Source: Clostridiisalibacter paucivorans DSM 22131 (GTDB lineage: Bacteria > Bacillota > Clostridia > Tissierellales > Clostridiisalibacteraceae). Taken from it: a stretch of 64,000 nt of DNA. The stretch lies in contig NZ_JHVL01000010.1 in assembly GCF_000620125.1 (NCBI RefSeq), positions 12,936 through 76,935 of the forward strand. The letters are read 5' to 3'. Position 1 is the stretch's first letter. Each line of letters starts with the position of its first letter. Below are positions 8,801 through 16,653 of the stretch, in pieces. The position numbers and the translations under genes were made by a program. Under the pieces are notes generated by a model. That model was not told the DNA's origin, did not search any database, and saw nothing but the letters and a program-made list of their open reading frames with translations.

Positions 8801-11014
8801 TTGTTTATCATAAAAATAACCTACAATATCTATAAAAAAAGGAAAAAACATAATTAAAGCTATTAATAAAAGCATTGTTCCTATAGCTTTAGGAAATAAA
8901 AAACCACCTAATAATATTAATAACACTAAAGAAGGTTCAAAAATACTCCTCCTGATATTATCTAATATTTTCCATTTAGACAGTCTATTTATGGGGCTTT
9001 TGCTACTTAGCCAAGATATAATTTGCCAATCTCCTCTTATCCATCGGTGCTGTCTCTTAATATGAGAAATATACTTTTTAGGATAGTCATCATATAGTAC
9101 TATATCTGTAGCAAGTCCTGTCCTAATATAGCTACCTTCTAACAAATCATGACTTAATACTTTATTCTCTGGTATAGCTTTATCCAATACTTTATTAAAT
9201 ATATGTAAATCATATATGCCTTTTCCTGTAAATATTCCCTCTCGAAATAAGTCTTGATATACATCTGATGCAGCAGTGGTATATGGGTCTAATCCTCCTT
9301 GTCCTGCGAAAATCTTAGCAAAATTACTCTCATTTATGCTTTCTATATTTATTCCTATTCTAGGTTGTATGATCCCATATCCCTTTGTCACAATTCCCTT
9401 TTCACTATCTAAATATGCCTTGTTTAACGGATGAGATATAGTTCCTATAAGTTTCTTTGCTGTATCAAAGGGCATTCTAGTATCAGCATCTACTGTTATT
9501 ATATATTTTATTTTATCTTTTATATTATCTATTTCTGGATATATTACATTGTAAGATGTATCTTTAGTACCCGTTAAAACTCTATTTAATTCAACCAAAG
9601 CCCCTCTCTTTCTTTCCCATCCCATCCATTTCTTTTCCACTTCAACATAGGATCTTGCTCTATGAAAATAATAAAATAAGGGCTCATTATCATGACTATA
9701 TTTCTTATTTAAATTTTGTATTTTTTCCTTAGCGTATCTAATTATTTCCTGATCATTGCCATCTATCTTTTTATCATTGTCTTTAAAATCTCCTGCAATA
9801 GCAAAATATATATTTTTTTCTTTATTAGATAAATAATGCACTTCCAATTGTTCTGTTAATTCCTCTACTCCTCGTGTATCAGTTATCAAAGATGGAATAA
9901 CCACTAAAGTAGTGCTTTCTTCAGGGATTTCTGATTTATATTTTAGCTTAGGTAATAATACTGGATTTATTCTATGAATAATGATCCAATTCAATATAGT
10001 AACAGCAATACTACTAACAGGTATAAATGCCATGAATAAAAATACTATTCCTATAGCTATATTATTGTAATATCTATATCCATAAATACCAAAAATCAAT
10101 GACCCTATTAAACTTAAAATTATAATAGGTATTACATATGCCCCAACAGGATAATTATGATAATAATCACTGTCACTATTGTAATTTAACCCTTTGAATA
10201 ATTTTTTTCTTCCAACGTCTACAAGATAATACCCCACATGCCGTTCTCTATAGTTATTTTGTTTCTTAGACAATTCTATTGCCTTCTTTGTAACTATTGA
10301 TTCTGAAACCCCTATTTTTTCAGATATTAACTCTATCTCTTTTCTATAATAATCTCTAGAATCAAAATCCATTTTCTCATATATCCCAGATGGATCCTGT
10401 AATAGTATTTTATTTATTACACATATTGATTCAAATATATCCTTCCAATCTAATAAAGATACCATTCTTAAACTAGTTATGCAATTTCCCAGATATACAG
10501 ACCAATCTTCCCTTTCTTCTGATATCTTATCTGCTTTTTTTATATTTCTACATATATAGTGTATATAATCTACTAAAGCAATTCTCATCATAATTGCTAA
10601 AGACCATACCTCACCTATTGATAATATATTACTTTTTTGATAATCCCTTATATAATCTATAAAATCTATTTCGTCTAGTTTCCCACTATTTCTATTTATA
10701 TAATCCAATGTAATAGCAAAGGCCCTGGGATATCCCTCAAAAGGACCTTTGTCTATAATTTCTAATCTCAAAAATTTATTCTTTTTTACCTTCAATTTTA
10801 ACTCATTTATTTGTTCTTCTACTATATAATAATTGTCAAGTAACCACTGATACTCAGGAATGTTTGTTTTGTTTTGGGAGTCTTTATTTATCTCCATATA
10901 AAAATTAGTAATTTCCTCAAAGTTTTTTTCAAGCCTTCTAATTAACTTTTGGGGAAATTTCTTTCTATCAGATATATTGTAGTATCCCTTTGTTTCCTTA
11001 TCTCTCATATCCAT
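2819..11014 (-). CDS. Cyclic beta-1,2-glucan synthase-like protein (GT84-GH189-GH94)
   Basis: A 2731-residue membrane enzyme with the layout of cyclic beta-1,2-glucan synthases (Cgs/NdvB): build a linear beta-1,2-glucan from a UDP-sugar, cyclise it, trim it by phosphorolysis. Membrane helices at about 290-350 precede a GT-A type glycosyltransferase with VDADT (about 506), HDLLEGS (about 622) and QHRWIRGDW (about 655), then further helices to about 860. From about 900 (RTSPTNIGFLL) to about 1380 (MAHHQGMG) lies the glucoamylase-like cyclisation domain, the region defining GH189 in a Thermoanaerobacter homologue. The C-terminal half is GH94 phosphorylase-like: NGYGGFSKDGREY (about 1932) and GDWNDGMN (about 2411, containing the expected general acid Asp). 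Length matches the family. No frameshift is seen. The start lies 24 nt after the stop of the upstream nucleotidyltransferase gene, so both are probably one transcript. Product linkage and cyclisation are inferred from family. Confidence 0.88.
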   Translation of the reverse strand: MDMRDKETKGYYNISDRKKFPQKLIRRLEKNFEEITNFYMEINKDSQNKTNIPEYQWLLDNYYIVEEQINELKLKVKKNKFLRLEIIDKGPFEGYPRAFAITLDYINRNSGKLDEIDFIDYIRDYQKSNILSIGEVWSLAIMMRIALVDYIHYICRNIKKADKISEEREDWSVYLGNCITSLRMVSLLDWKDIFESICVINKILLQDPSGIYEKMDFDSRDYYRKEIELISEKIGVSESIVTKKAIELSKKQNNYRERHVGYYLVDVGRKKLFKGLNYNSDSDYYHNYPVGAYVIPIIILSLIGSLIFGIYGYRYYNNIAIGIVFLFMAFIPVSSIAVTILNWIIIHRINPVLLPKLKYKSEIPEESTTLVVIPSLITDTRGVEELTEQLEVHYLSNKEKNIYFAIAGDFKDNDKKIDGNDQEIIRYAKEKIQNLNKKYSHDNEPLFYYFHRARSYVEVEKKWMGWERKRGALVELNRVLTGTKDTSYNVIYPEIDNIKDKIKYIITVDADTRMPFDTAKKLIGTISHPLNKAYLDSEKGIVTKGYGIIQPRIGINIESINESNFAKIFAGQGGLDPYTTAASDVYQDLFREGIFTGKGIYDLHIFNKVLDKAIPENKVLSHDLLEGSYIRTGLATDIVLYDDYPKKYISHIKRQHRWIRGDWQIISWLSSKSPINRLSKWKILDNIRRSIFEPSLVLLILLGGFLFPKAIGTMLLLIALIMFFPFFIDIVGYFYDKQYKNNKGNMIQHLYRTILNIIFLFHRGYVYSDAIIRAIYRMGISKKNILQWTTAKDVEKKSQSDLMGYIRKMNIGILVPILYLAYIFVFKISDMFLLVPLLVLWTISPYIAYTISKDKEEEIVQLEEKDKNTIRRIARKTWDYYEEFVNESSNFLPPDNYQEEPKNAVDYRTSPTNIGFLLISIVGAVDLGYITITNMVEKLINTINTLKDMETYRGHLYNWYDIKTLEPLKPVFISTVDSGNFASYLLVLKQGLIEYKDRPLINKAIFDGLKDTLYLAGYEDKKDSDIFQLIDFEYNYSIEKTIENLNKLLEEINGEEKWILKFRKMVEAILKDIDMVFLDESKVTEIIELENNRGLDDVENELNKLDRSMSLKDLKKLYKKLLDSAGKNQNLREYILKYIDSIDTYIDKIDKLINDIQLFFDNMEFGFLYDDNRNLLSVGYDVEEGKLIPSFYDLLASEARVSSFIAISKGEIPVKHWFKLSRALTSLGKYRSLVSWTGTMFEYFMPLLVFKNKRNTLFDETYNAVIMEQKKYARIKGIPWGISESGYFGFDINYRYQYKAFGVPDLGLKRGLGEDIVVSPYSSLLALSISPKDVAMNINRLIDEQMEGEYGLYEAMDYTTKRVPKGEKKGLVKSYMAHHQGMGFVAIVNYICEDIIKQRFHREPMVKAGEILLEEKVPLTAVMTKQHKEDVGPINIDRENYRKENVRIYTEEEGQSLPHCHLISNGKYTVLLTHKGTGYSKLEDIQITRWRKDILLEQYGTFIFIKNLKEGLHWSAGTAPIDKVPDGYKVVFSDNKAKYIRLDNNIETVTEVIVAPEDNIEIRRVTLNNHSTKDVEFQVTSYMEPVIGSHLGDLAHSAFSNLFVRTDFIKEYNTLLAWRRPRIQEEDSIWAIHKVVLDEELKVDFETNRDNFIGRGKDISSPKSINTPLTNTKSVVLDPVMSLRTNVNIKAGKKYTLSFITGIAEDKKSAIRLARKYENSNVIDKVFENIQMKGLGEYKYLNIPTDEITLYQELLPHILFNSPTRRNYKEFIVKNIESQRGLWKYGISGDNPITLVSVSEDEDMDIVDKTINAHSYWRILGIETDLVFLINSKDVYFNKVRNEIRERLQKNNENALENVSGGIFIIDDEGLSQEDRCLIFGSSKLILDSTKGPIEEQIKVSVIPYELPKIKKFYKNNIIYVDMERDIALDYYNGYGGFSKDGREYIITLKDGFNTPAPWVNVLSNKKFGCIVTESGSGFTWSENSQKNRLTQWSNDPVTDPPQEIIYIRDEETGDVWSITPLPIREKGKYIIRHGKGYTTFEHNTHGFENKLTVFVPEKDSVKVNLINIKNVSGFSRRLTLTYFVRPVLGENYTKTNQHIKTWIDEDTGTFCMDNKYSIDYSNNISFLDVSNLSRSYTGNEWEFIGADGSIDSPEALKRDGLSNETGIFTSPCGCVQTSIEIGHNQDLDISFIFGQESNMDTIKNIAHKYRDIQSCKEELDNIKQYWLRELSSIQIETPDKSMDLMINGWLMYQNIACRIWARSAFYQSGGAYGFRDQLQDSVNAIYLDSELTKKQILLHCRHQFKEGDVQHWWHPGGEDQGSPGIRTRFSDDLLWLAFGVLEYIEITGDYDILDEKEPFIEGELLKEGEDEKYGIPAVSSEVGTVYDHINRSINRGLKYGVHGIPLMGSGDWNDGMNMVGNEGRGESIWLGWFISYILSKMIPLCERLQDYDRVEYYSNELEKIGNALENEAWDGSWYRRAYFDDGTPLGSRENEECMIDSLAQSWSVISGNGDKSKSIEAMSEVESHLVKYDNGMVLLFTPAFDHGALNPGYIKGYVPGVRENGGQYTHAATWVISAFALLGEGDKASRIFNMINPINHSRTPIETSNYKVEPYVVAADVYYNPQHIGRGGWTWYTGAAGWMYRVGVRDILGFRKMGKKIKIEPCIPKVWNEYKIDYRYEDTNYHIIVKNPYNVNRNVKYMIIDGKMVKDNIIELQNDKNNHHIEVVLG

Positions 11015-11037
11015 TGTCTAATCTCTCCCTTATCAGC

Positions 11038-13509
11038 CTAAGTCTCCAAGGTACTGTTTTTTACCATTTCTTTCAATTTATCATCATAGAATATAGAAAG
11101 TTCTTTAGCAAATTCTTCTGAGTCTCCCTGGGCATATATCTTAAAAAGAGGCTTTTCACTATGGGGCAAAATTAATGCCCAACCCCTATCATCATTGATT
11201 TTAACCCCTTCAAACATCTCAATATTATCATTTTCGTGATCCTCAATAATCTTTCTCAGGATCTCTCCCTTTTTATCCCATTGACAATGTACATCCCTCT
11301 TTATGAAATGATAATCAGGTATTTCTTCCAATATTTTTGCCAATGATACATTTTCCTTTACCATATAATCTAATATTGTAACTGTCCCTAATATCCCATC
11401 AAAAATTAGATTATATTGATTTTTTGTTTTGTTTGCAGCAGATTTTAATGTCTCATTCATTATAGATGAAATATCGGATTTTACCCTTTTAGTCTCTATG
11501 TCATATTTTTTAGTCATTCTTTCTATTACATCTGGATAATGATATGGTACAATTATTTTTTCCTTAAAACCTTTTTTTAGCATAATGAGAACTGCTAATA
11601 AAAAATACCTATGTCCATTAACAATATTTCCTTGTGAATCAATGAGCCAAACTTGTTCTCCATTTCCACTAAGTATAATACCTAAATCATATTTATGCTT
11701 TTTAATCTTATTTGTCATCAGTTCTACATAGTCGTCTAATTTTGTTGTTGTATCTATAATATCTATTCCTTGAATATCTACTCCCATATAATCTAACATG
11801 CTTTGAGCTATATCTATAGCTTCTTTAGCATAAGAGGCCAATACAATCTTTATCTTTTTTCCATCACTTTTGTACCTTTCAATCTCCTCGATATTTCTTT
11901 TAATATAATAGATATTAAAATTATTTATCTCCAAAGGCACTTTTACATCTCTATATCCACATATGGGATAATCTCCCCTATTTAATAAATTTTCAACCTT
12001 TCTCTCCTTTGCCCTATCTATATTAGCTCCATTACTATTCATAAGCTCTATCTGTACTCTATCTTTATCCATATAATCAGTATCTACATATATCCCACCC
12101 TTAGCTCCAAAAAAATCAATAGCAAACCGAGTTATGGGCATTAATGTCTCCTTGATATCTATAACATATGCTCCAGTAGCCATTATGCCACTAATTAATG
12201 CATTTTTTAGATATTGAGTTCCGTAGGAACCATTGCAACCTATAACAAATATATCTTTATTGCCCATAGCCGAAGCAAATGCTCCTCCTAATTTGGATGC
12301 AAATTCCGATGTCATTTCTTTATTTAAATGCCCCGATATATTCCTTTGGCCAAAAATATTTTTAGTATATTTAGTACCCCATATTATGTCTTCATATACC
12401 TTAGTACCATCGTCTACTTTTTTATTAGGCCATATCTTTACCGAAGAACTTATAGATGCATTTGATAGTAGATGAGTAGAGGTACCTATTACAGCATCTT
12501 CATAAATAGAAACATTTTTATGGGTATGGACATGGTCACATAAAACAGATCCCCTTATCTCATTATTTTCTCCTATATCTACGCCATTCCACAATATACT
12601 TCTCTTTATAGAACTATTTGTCCCTATCTTGCAATTATCACCTATTATAGAATAACTATTCAATTCAACTCCATCTTCAATTTCACAATTATTTCCTATA
12701 AATATCGGGGGAGTAATTTTTACATTTTTACCTACAATTGTATCTTTACCTATCCATATATTGGGTTTTATTTCTTTTCCCTTTATATGAACATCTATAT
12801 TCTTATCTAACATATAAAATTGAGTTTCTTTATAGGAATTTAAGTCCCCAATATCACACCAATAATTTTCAGTAACATAACCATATATAGGTACTCTATC
12901 CCTTAAAAGCTTAGGAAATAAATCCTTGCTAAAATCAAAATTCTCTCCTTTTTTATAGTAATTCAATACCTCTGGCTCTAATATATATATACCTGTATTT
13001 ATAGTATCGCTAAATACCTCTCCCCAACTGGGTTTTTCTAAAAACTGTTTTACTTTGCCTTCCCTATCTAATAATATGACTCCATATTCCAAGGGCACTG
13101 GTTCTTTTTTTAACACCAATGTAGCTTTAGAACCTTTCCTTTTATGAAATTCTAAGGCCTTTTTTATATTCATATCTGTAATAGCATCACCACTAATTAC
13201 TATAAAGGTATCATCTAAAAATTCTTCTGCATTTTTTACGCTACCTCCAGTGCCTAGAGGTATATCTTCTACAAAGTATCTAATATTTAATGGTCCATAT
13301 TTATTAGAAAAATATTCTTCTATATTATCAGGCAAATATGCCAAAGTTACACCAACATCTGTTATGTCATATTTTTGTAAAAGCTCCAATGTGTATTCCA
13401 TCACTGGTTTGTTTAATAATGGAACCATAGGTTTTGGCAAATCACATGTCAAAGGTCTAAGTCTAGTTCCCTTTCCACCAGCCATGATTACTGCTTTTAT
13501 TTTGATCAC
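11038..13509 (-). CDS. Sugar nucleotidyltransferase fused to a degenerate phosphohexomutase domain
   Basis: 823 residues in three parts. Residues 1-235 are a nucleotidyltransferase with the signature AGGKGTRLRPLTCDLPKPM (about 10-28), as in mannose-1-phosphate guanylyltransferases and glucose-1-phosphate uridylyltransferases. Residues about 250-370 are hexapeptide-repeat (left-handed beta-helix) sequence. Residues about 385-800 align with phosphoglucomutase/phosphomannomutase, but where an active enzyme has the phospho-serine TASHNP loop this protein has IYVDTDYMDKDRVQIEL and no such Ser motif. The mutase half is therefore probably regulatory or structural. The start is GTG 13509; the AAGG upstream is very close, so translation may be weak. 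It probably supplies or controls nucleotide sugar for the adjacent glucan synthase; which NDP-sugar is made cannot be decided. An ordinary, intact hexose phosphomutase is encoded at 39188-40915. Confidence 0.82.
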   Translation of the reverse strand: MIKIKAVIMAGGKGTRLRPLTCDLPKPMVPLLNKPVMEYTLELLQKYDITDVGVTLAYLPDNIEEYFSNKYGPLNIRYFVEDIPLGTGGSVKNAEEFLDDTFIVISGDAITDMNIKKALEFHKRKGSKATLVLKKEPVPLEYGVILLDREGKVKQFLEKPSWGEVFSDTINTGIYILEPEVLNYYKKGENFDFSKDLFPKLLRDRVPIYGYVTENYWCDIGDLNSYKETQFYMLDKNIDVHIKGKEIKPNIWIGKDTIVGKNVKITPPIFIGNNCEIEDGVELNSYSIIGDNCKIGTNSSIKRSILWNGVDIGENNEIRGSVLCDHVHTHKNVSIYEDAVIGTSTHLLSNASISSSVKIWPNKKVDDGTKVYEDIIWGTKYTKNIFGQRNISGHLNKEMTSEFASKLGGAFASAMGNKDIFVIGCNGSYGTQYLKNALISGIMATGAYVIDIKETLMPITRFAIDFFGAKGGIYVDTDYMDKDRVQIELMNSNGANIDRAKERKVENLLNRGDYPICGYRDVKVPLEINNFNIYYIKRNIEEIERYKSDGKKIKIVLASYAKEAIDIAQSMLDYMGVDIQGIDIIDTTTKLDDYVELMTNKIKKHKYDLGIILSGNGEQVWLIDSQGNIVNGHRYFLLAVLIMLKKGFKEKIIVPYHYPDVIERMTKKYDIETKRVKSDISSIMNETLKSAANKTKNQYNLIFDGILGTVTILDYMVKENVSLAKILEEIPDYHFIKRDVHCQWDKKGEILRKIIEDHENDNIEMFEGVKINDDRGWALILPHSEKPLFKIYAQGDSEEFAKELSIFYDDKLKEMVKNSTLET

Positions 13510-13630
13510 ATCCTTATGATTTTTTAGTCATACATAGTGATATTTTGTGAAACATATCAGTTTTATATTCATATAACTAAAATAAAAAACACATTTTATA
13601 AAATTATCTTAGAATATTGACAAAGATATA

Positions 13631-13733
13631 AAGATGTTAGTAGTTCGTAGCTAGTAGTTAGTAGTTTAACGATGAAATCCTATGGATTCCCACCATCAAC
13701 TACTAACCACTAACTGTTACCTACTAACATCTT
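13631..13733. repeat. Palindromic intergenic repeat, copy B
   Basis: A 103-nt imperfect hairpin. The outer arms AAGATGTTAGTAG (13631) and CTACTAACATCTT (ending 13733) pair perfectly, the mid-arms pair with a few mismatches, and the tip is GATGAAATCC-TAT-GGATTCCC. The design and much of the sequence are the same as copy A at 2713-2813. It sits between the YkvI-like gene and the nucleotidyltransferase gene, so the two copies bracket the glucan-synthase module. The gap 13510-13630 also holds the presumed promoter of that module, which I could not place with confidence. Confidence 0.75.
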
Positions 13734-13759
13734 TATATTCTACGCACTATGGACTAGCT

Positions 13760-14920
13760 TTACAAAATCCTTGTTTTTTTATCATGTTTGATTATTTTAT
13801 AAAGACCTATTGTCAATAATGGAATAGCATATACCAATATCATTCCATATGCCATTAAAGTATATCCCTTGCTTATGAGATCTACTATTCCTATTTTAGA
13901 AAGTCCCATTGCAAATATTAATACACCTACTGTAAGCCCTGCTTTTTGAGAATTTGTCATAGTCTTTTTTCCTATTTCTCTAAGTCCTCCATCTATTCTT
14001 TCCGCAAGTGCATGGAGTATTCCTGTGGATGTTTCTATAAAAGTCCAGCCCATGACCATTCCAAATACTGCAATTACCCATGACCCTCCAGCCTTTTGAA
14101 GCATCCCTAGCCATGGAACTCCAGCTTCAAGTATATCCTTCGAAGGATAATATCCCATAATAGAAAAATATGTCATAAACCAAGGTATGGTCATAAGGAC
14201 TCCTGAAATTATTCCCGATATTATAGTTTCTCTTCTCTTTGTCTGTCGTTCAAGTGTAAAAAGAGTTGCTGGATAAACTACGACATTATATCCCACATAT
14301 ACTATCCCAGTCCAGAGCACAGTTCCAATCCCTATACTTCCCTGTATATAACTAGTATCTGTATTGATAAATACATTATGTATATTTTCCCTTGTGCTTG
14401 ATATAACTATTACACTAAAAATTATATAACCTATATATAATGCTATTGTTCCATATGTTTCAAACCTCTCAATTAGCCAACTTCCATAAAAATTAAGGAT
14501 ACCAACCAAAACTACAACTCCACCTACTCCCACCCAATAGGACAGTCCCAATGTTTTATTTACAATTTCTCCAGTAGCTGAAGACATTACTGCTATTATA
14601 ATTATAGACAATAAAATATATATCACATCATAAACAACACTTAATTTACCTGCTATCTGCTTAACTAAAGATTTATAGTTATAAGTTCTATATATCCTTG
14701 CAATTTCAAATGTCAATACGCTAATAAGAGTGAATCCAATAAATATACCTAATCCTCCAAGCCATCCAAGGGCACCAAATTTAGCTCCAAACGCCACAAT
14801 TTCACGACCAGTTGCATAACCTCCACCTATTAAGACTGATTGAAGCACAATCCCTGGAATCAAATATCGCCCAAAAGCACCATCAAAGAAACTCTTTTTT
14901 CTTCCAACTGATTTTGCCAT
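13760..14920 (-). CDS. YkvI-like multi-spanning membrane protein, putative transporter
   Basis: 386-residue, highly hydrophobic protein with about ten helices. The N-terminal part (LIPGIVLQSVLIGGGYATGREIV, shown here only in part: GGGYATGREIVAFGAKFG) carries the unwound-helix Gly-rich motif of the uncharacterised YkvI family (COG3949), related to APC-type amino-acid transporters. The start ATG 14920 has AAGGGAGATG upstream. It lies 80 nt after the aminotransferase gene with no visible promoter or terminator between, so it is probably the second gene of the sigma-54-driven operon. The context (amino-group transferase, amidohydrolase, peptide importer) suggests an amine or amino-acid substrate, which is inference; no family member I know of has an assigned substrate. 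Confidence 0.78.
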   Translation of the reverse strand: MAKSVGRKKSFFDGAFGRYLIPGIVLQSVLIGGGYATGREIVAFGAKFGALGWLGGLGIFIGFTLISVLTFEIARIYRTYNYKSLVKQIAGKLSVVYDVIYILLSIIIIAVMSSATGEIVNKTLGLSYWVGVGGVVVLVGILNFYGSWLIERFETYGTIALYIGYIIFSVIVISSTRENIHNVFINTDTSYIQGSIGIGTVLWTGIVYVGYNVVVYPATLFTLERQTKRRETIISGIISGVLMTIPWFMTYFSIMGYYPSKDILEAGVPWLGMLQKAGGSWVIAVFGMVMGWTFIETSTGILHALAERIDGGLREIGKKTMTNSQKAGLTVGVLIFAMGLSKIGIVDLISKGYTLMAYGMILVYAIPLLTIGLYKIIKHDKKTRIL

Positions 14921-15000
14921 AATACATCTCCCTTCACTTTATTGATTTTGAAAATTCAGAATATTGTTCCGCTGCTGTTACATATTTTATAAACTTCCAC

Positions 15001-16353
15001 TTACCACCCTTTAGTGATTTTAAATACCTCTTCACCTATCTGCCCATTTAAATATTCATTTATAGATTTTTCTACTATGTCCAATGCTTTATCCACTTGT
15101 TCCTTTGTTATAACTATTGGAGGCTGTACTCTTAACACCGACTGTCCTATGAATATGAGTATTAGTCCCCTTTCGATACATCTATAACATATCTTTGCAG
15201 CTGCTTCATAATTTTTCTCCATAGTATTCCTGTTTTTTACCAAATCTACAGCTATGGACATTCCTACTCCTCTTACATCACCAATAATTTCATATTTTTC
15301 TTTAAGTTCTAAAAATCTATTTTTGATGTATTCTCCCATTTCATACGCCCTAGTATTTAAATCTTCTCTCTCAAAAATTTCAATCATCTTTAAAGCAGCA
15401 GCACAAACAGTAGAATTGCCTGTCATAGAAAACAGATGCCCAGGTGCATCCAAGCTATCCATTATATCTGATTTTCCTATTACAATTCCAAGAGGAAGAC
15501 CTCCTCCTATAGATTTACCTAGTACTATAAGATCTGGCTCTATATCAAAATGTTCAATCCCAAACCATTTCCCAGTTCTTCCAACTCCCTGTTGTATTTC
15601 ATCAGATATAAATAATATCCCATTCTTTTTACATAATTCATGCAATGCTTTCATATATCTCTTAGGAGGAACTATCAGCCCAGCATCTCCAGCTATAGGT
15701 TCTATAAAAACAGCTGCCACTTCTTCTGCTGGTAAATAATAATTAAACGCATACTCTATATCTTTAAGACACTCCTTTTTACAACTTTTCTCTTTTTTGC
15801 CATATCTACATCTAATACAATTTGGATAGTTGAAATGGTATACTTCAGGAAGTAAAGGGCCGATATTTTTCCTCATATTTGTATTTATTGCAGATATAGA
15901 TAAGGCCCCATATGTGCTCCCATGATATGATTCACAAAACGATATTATCTTACTTCTACCTGTATATGCTCTTGCCAATTTAATAGCACCGTCTATTGAC
16001 GCAGACCCTGTAGTACTAAACATTACCTTCTTATTATCATCACCCGGTGCCACACTTATTAGTTTTCTTGCAAGTTCAACTGGTTCTCTGGCATAAAAAT
16101 ACGCCAATGTATATTGAGCTAGATTTTCCATCTGTTCCTTTACCACTTTTGCTATCTCTTTATTTCCATGTCCTATATTTGCTGAAGATGCACTAGATAG
16201 AAAGTCTATATATTCCCTATTTTCATAATCGTATAACAATGCTCCCTTTCCTTTTTGAAAAGCCACAGGATAATAGGGTATCTTCTGACTATTGGATACA
16301 TACTTCTTTTCTTTAGAAGCAATAATATGATTCTGATTTACATTCTTTAACAT
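15001..16353 (-). CDS. Class III PLP-dependent aminotransferase with Cys4 insertion
   Basis: 450 residues, fold type I, class III (GabT/ArgD/ornithine aminotransferase group). The PLP-binding Lys is K280 in LIVLGKSIGGGLPLG, with Asp251 in FISDEIQQGVGRTG. The region MFSTTGSASIDGAIKLAR (111-128) binds the cofactor phosphate. A short insertion has four cysteines spaced C179-X2-C182-X8-C191-X3-C195, which looks like a metal or structural knuckle and is known from some omega-aminotransferase subgroups. GGAGG lies 11 nt before ATG 16353. It is first in a probable operon with the YkvI-like transporter, behind a sigma-54 promoter and two dyad enhancer candidates, next to a sigma-54 activator. It likely degrades an amino acid or polyamine (gamma-aminobutyrate or similar); substrate not determined. 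Confidence 0.85.
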   Translation of the reverse strand: MLKNVNQNHIIASKEKKYVSNSQKIPYYPVAFQKGKGALLYDYENREYIDFLSSASSANIGHGNKEIAKVVKEQMENLAQYTLAYFYAREPVELARKLISVAPGDDNKKVMFSTTGSASIDGAIKLARAYTGRSKIISFCESYHGSTYGALSISAINTNMRKNIGPLLPEVYHFNYPNCIRCRYGKKEKSCKKECLKDIEYAFNYYLPAEEVAAVFIEPIAGDAGLIVPPKRYMKALHELCKKNGILFISDEIQQGVGRTGKWFGIEHFDIEPDLIVLGKSIGGGLPLGIVIGKSDIMDSLDAPGHLFSMTGNSTVCAAALKMIEIFEREDLNTRAYEMGEYIKNRFLELKEKYEIIGDVRGVGMSIAVDLVKNRNTMEKNYEAAAKICYRCIERGLILIFIGQSVLRVQPPIVITKEQVDKALDIVEKSINEYLNGQIGEEVFKITKGW

Positions 16354-16473
16354 AATTATTAAACCTCCTCAACACACTGGAATTTAAACTTATTTTTATT
16401 GACCCTTTAATCTACACCCATAGCATCATCCCTTTCTTTTATAAACTTGTTAATAGATTCTACATATAATAGT

Positions 16474-16489
16474 AGCAATTTACATACCA
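16474..16489 (-). promoter_or_regulatory. Sigma-54 (-24/-12) promoter of the aminotransferase operon
   Basis: The minus strand reads TGGTATGTAAATTGCT from 16489 to 16474. The GG and GC pairs have the exact -24/-12 spacing, and TGG...TTGCT fits the RpoN consensus TGGCACGNNNNTTGCW at all but two assigned positions. Transcription should start near 16462, about 110 nt before the aminotransferase ATG. The adjacent AAA+ activator supports the call. Confidence 0.85.
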
Positions 16490-16565
16490 AAAATAATCAA
16501 AGCATAATATTAGCTACATGCAGCCATTTTACAGGATTAACTATATCCAATACACAAAAAAAGAC

Positions 16566-16599
16566 TGTAAAGAATGTAAAATGATTTACACTCTTCACA
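16566..16599. promoter_or_regulatory. Enhancer dyad I (TGTAAA-N4-TTTACA core)
   Basis: Imperfect 34-bp palindrome with the perfect core TGTAAAATGATTTACA (16575-16590) and outer arms TGTAAAGA / TCTTCACA. It is centred about 120 bp upstream of the predicted sigma-54 start, the usual place for an activator binding site. The sequence resembles dyad II, 87 bp further upstream. Binding by the adjacent regulator is inference. Confidence 0.7.
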
Positions 16600-16653
16600 G
16601 CCTAATATTACTTATTATCCTTATCAATCTAGATATTCTAACCAAATCTTTAT

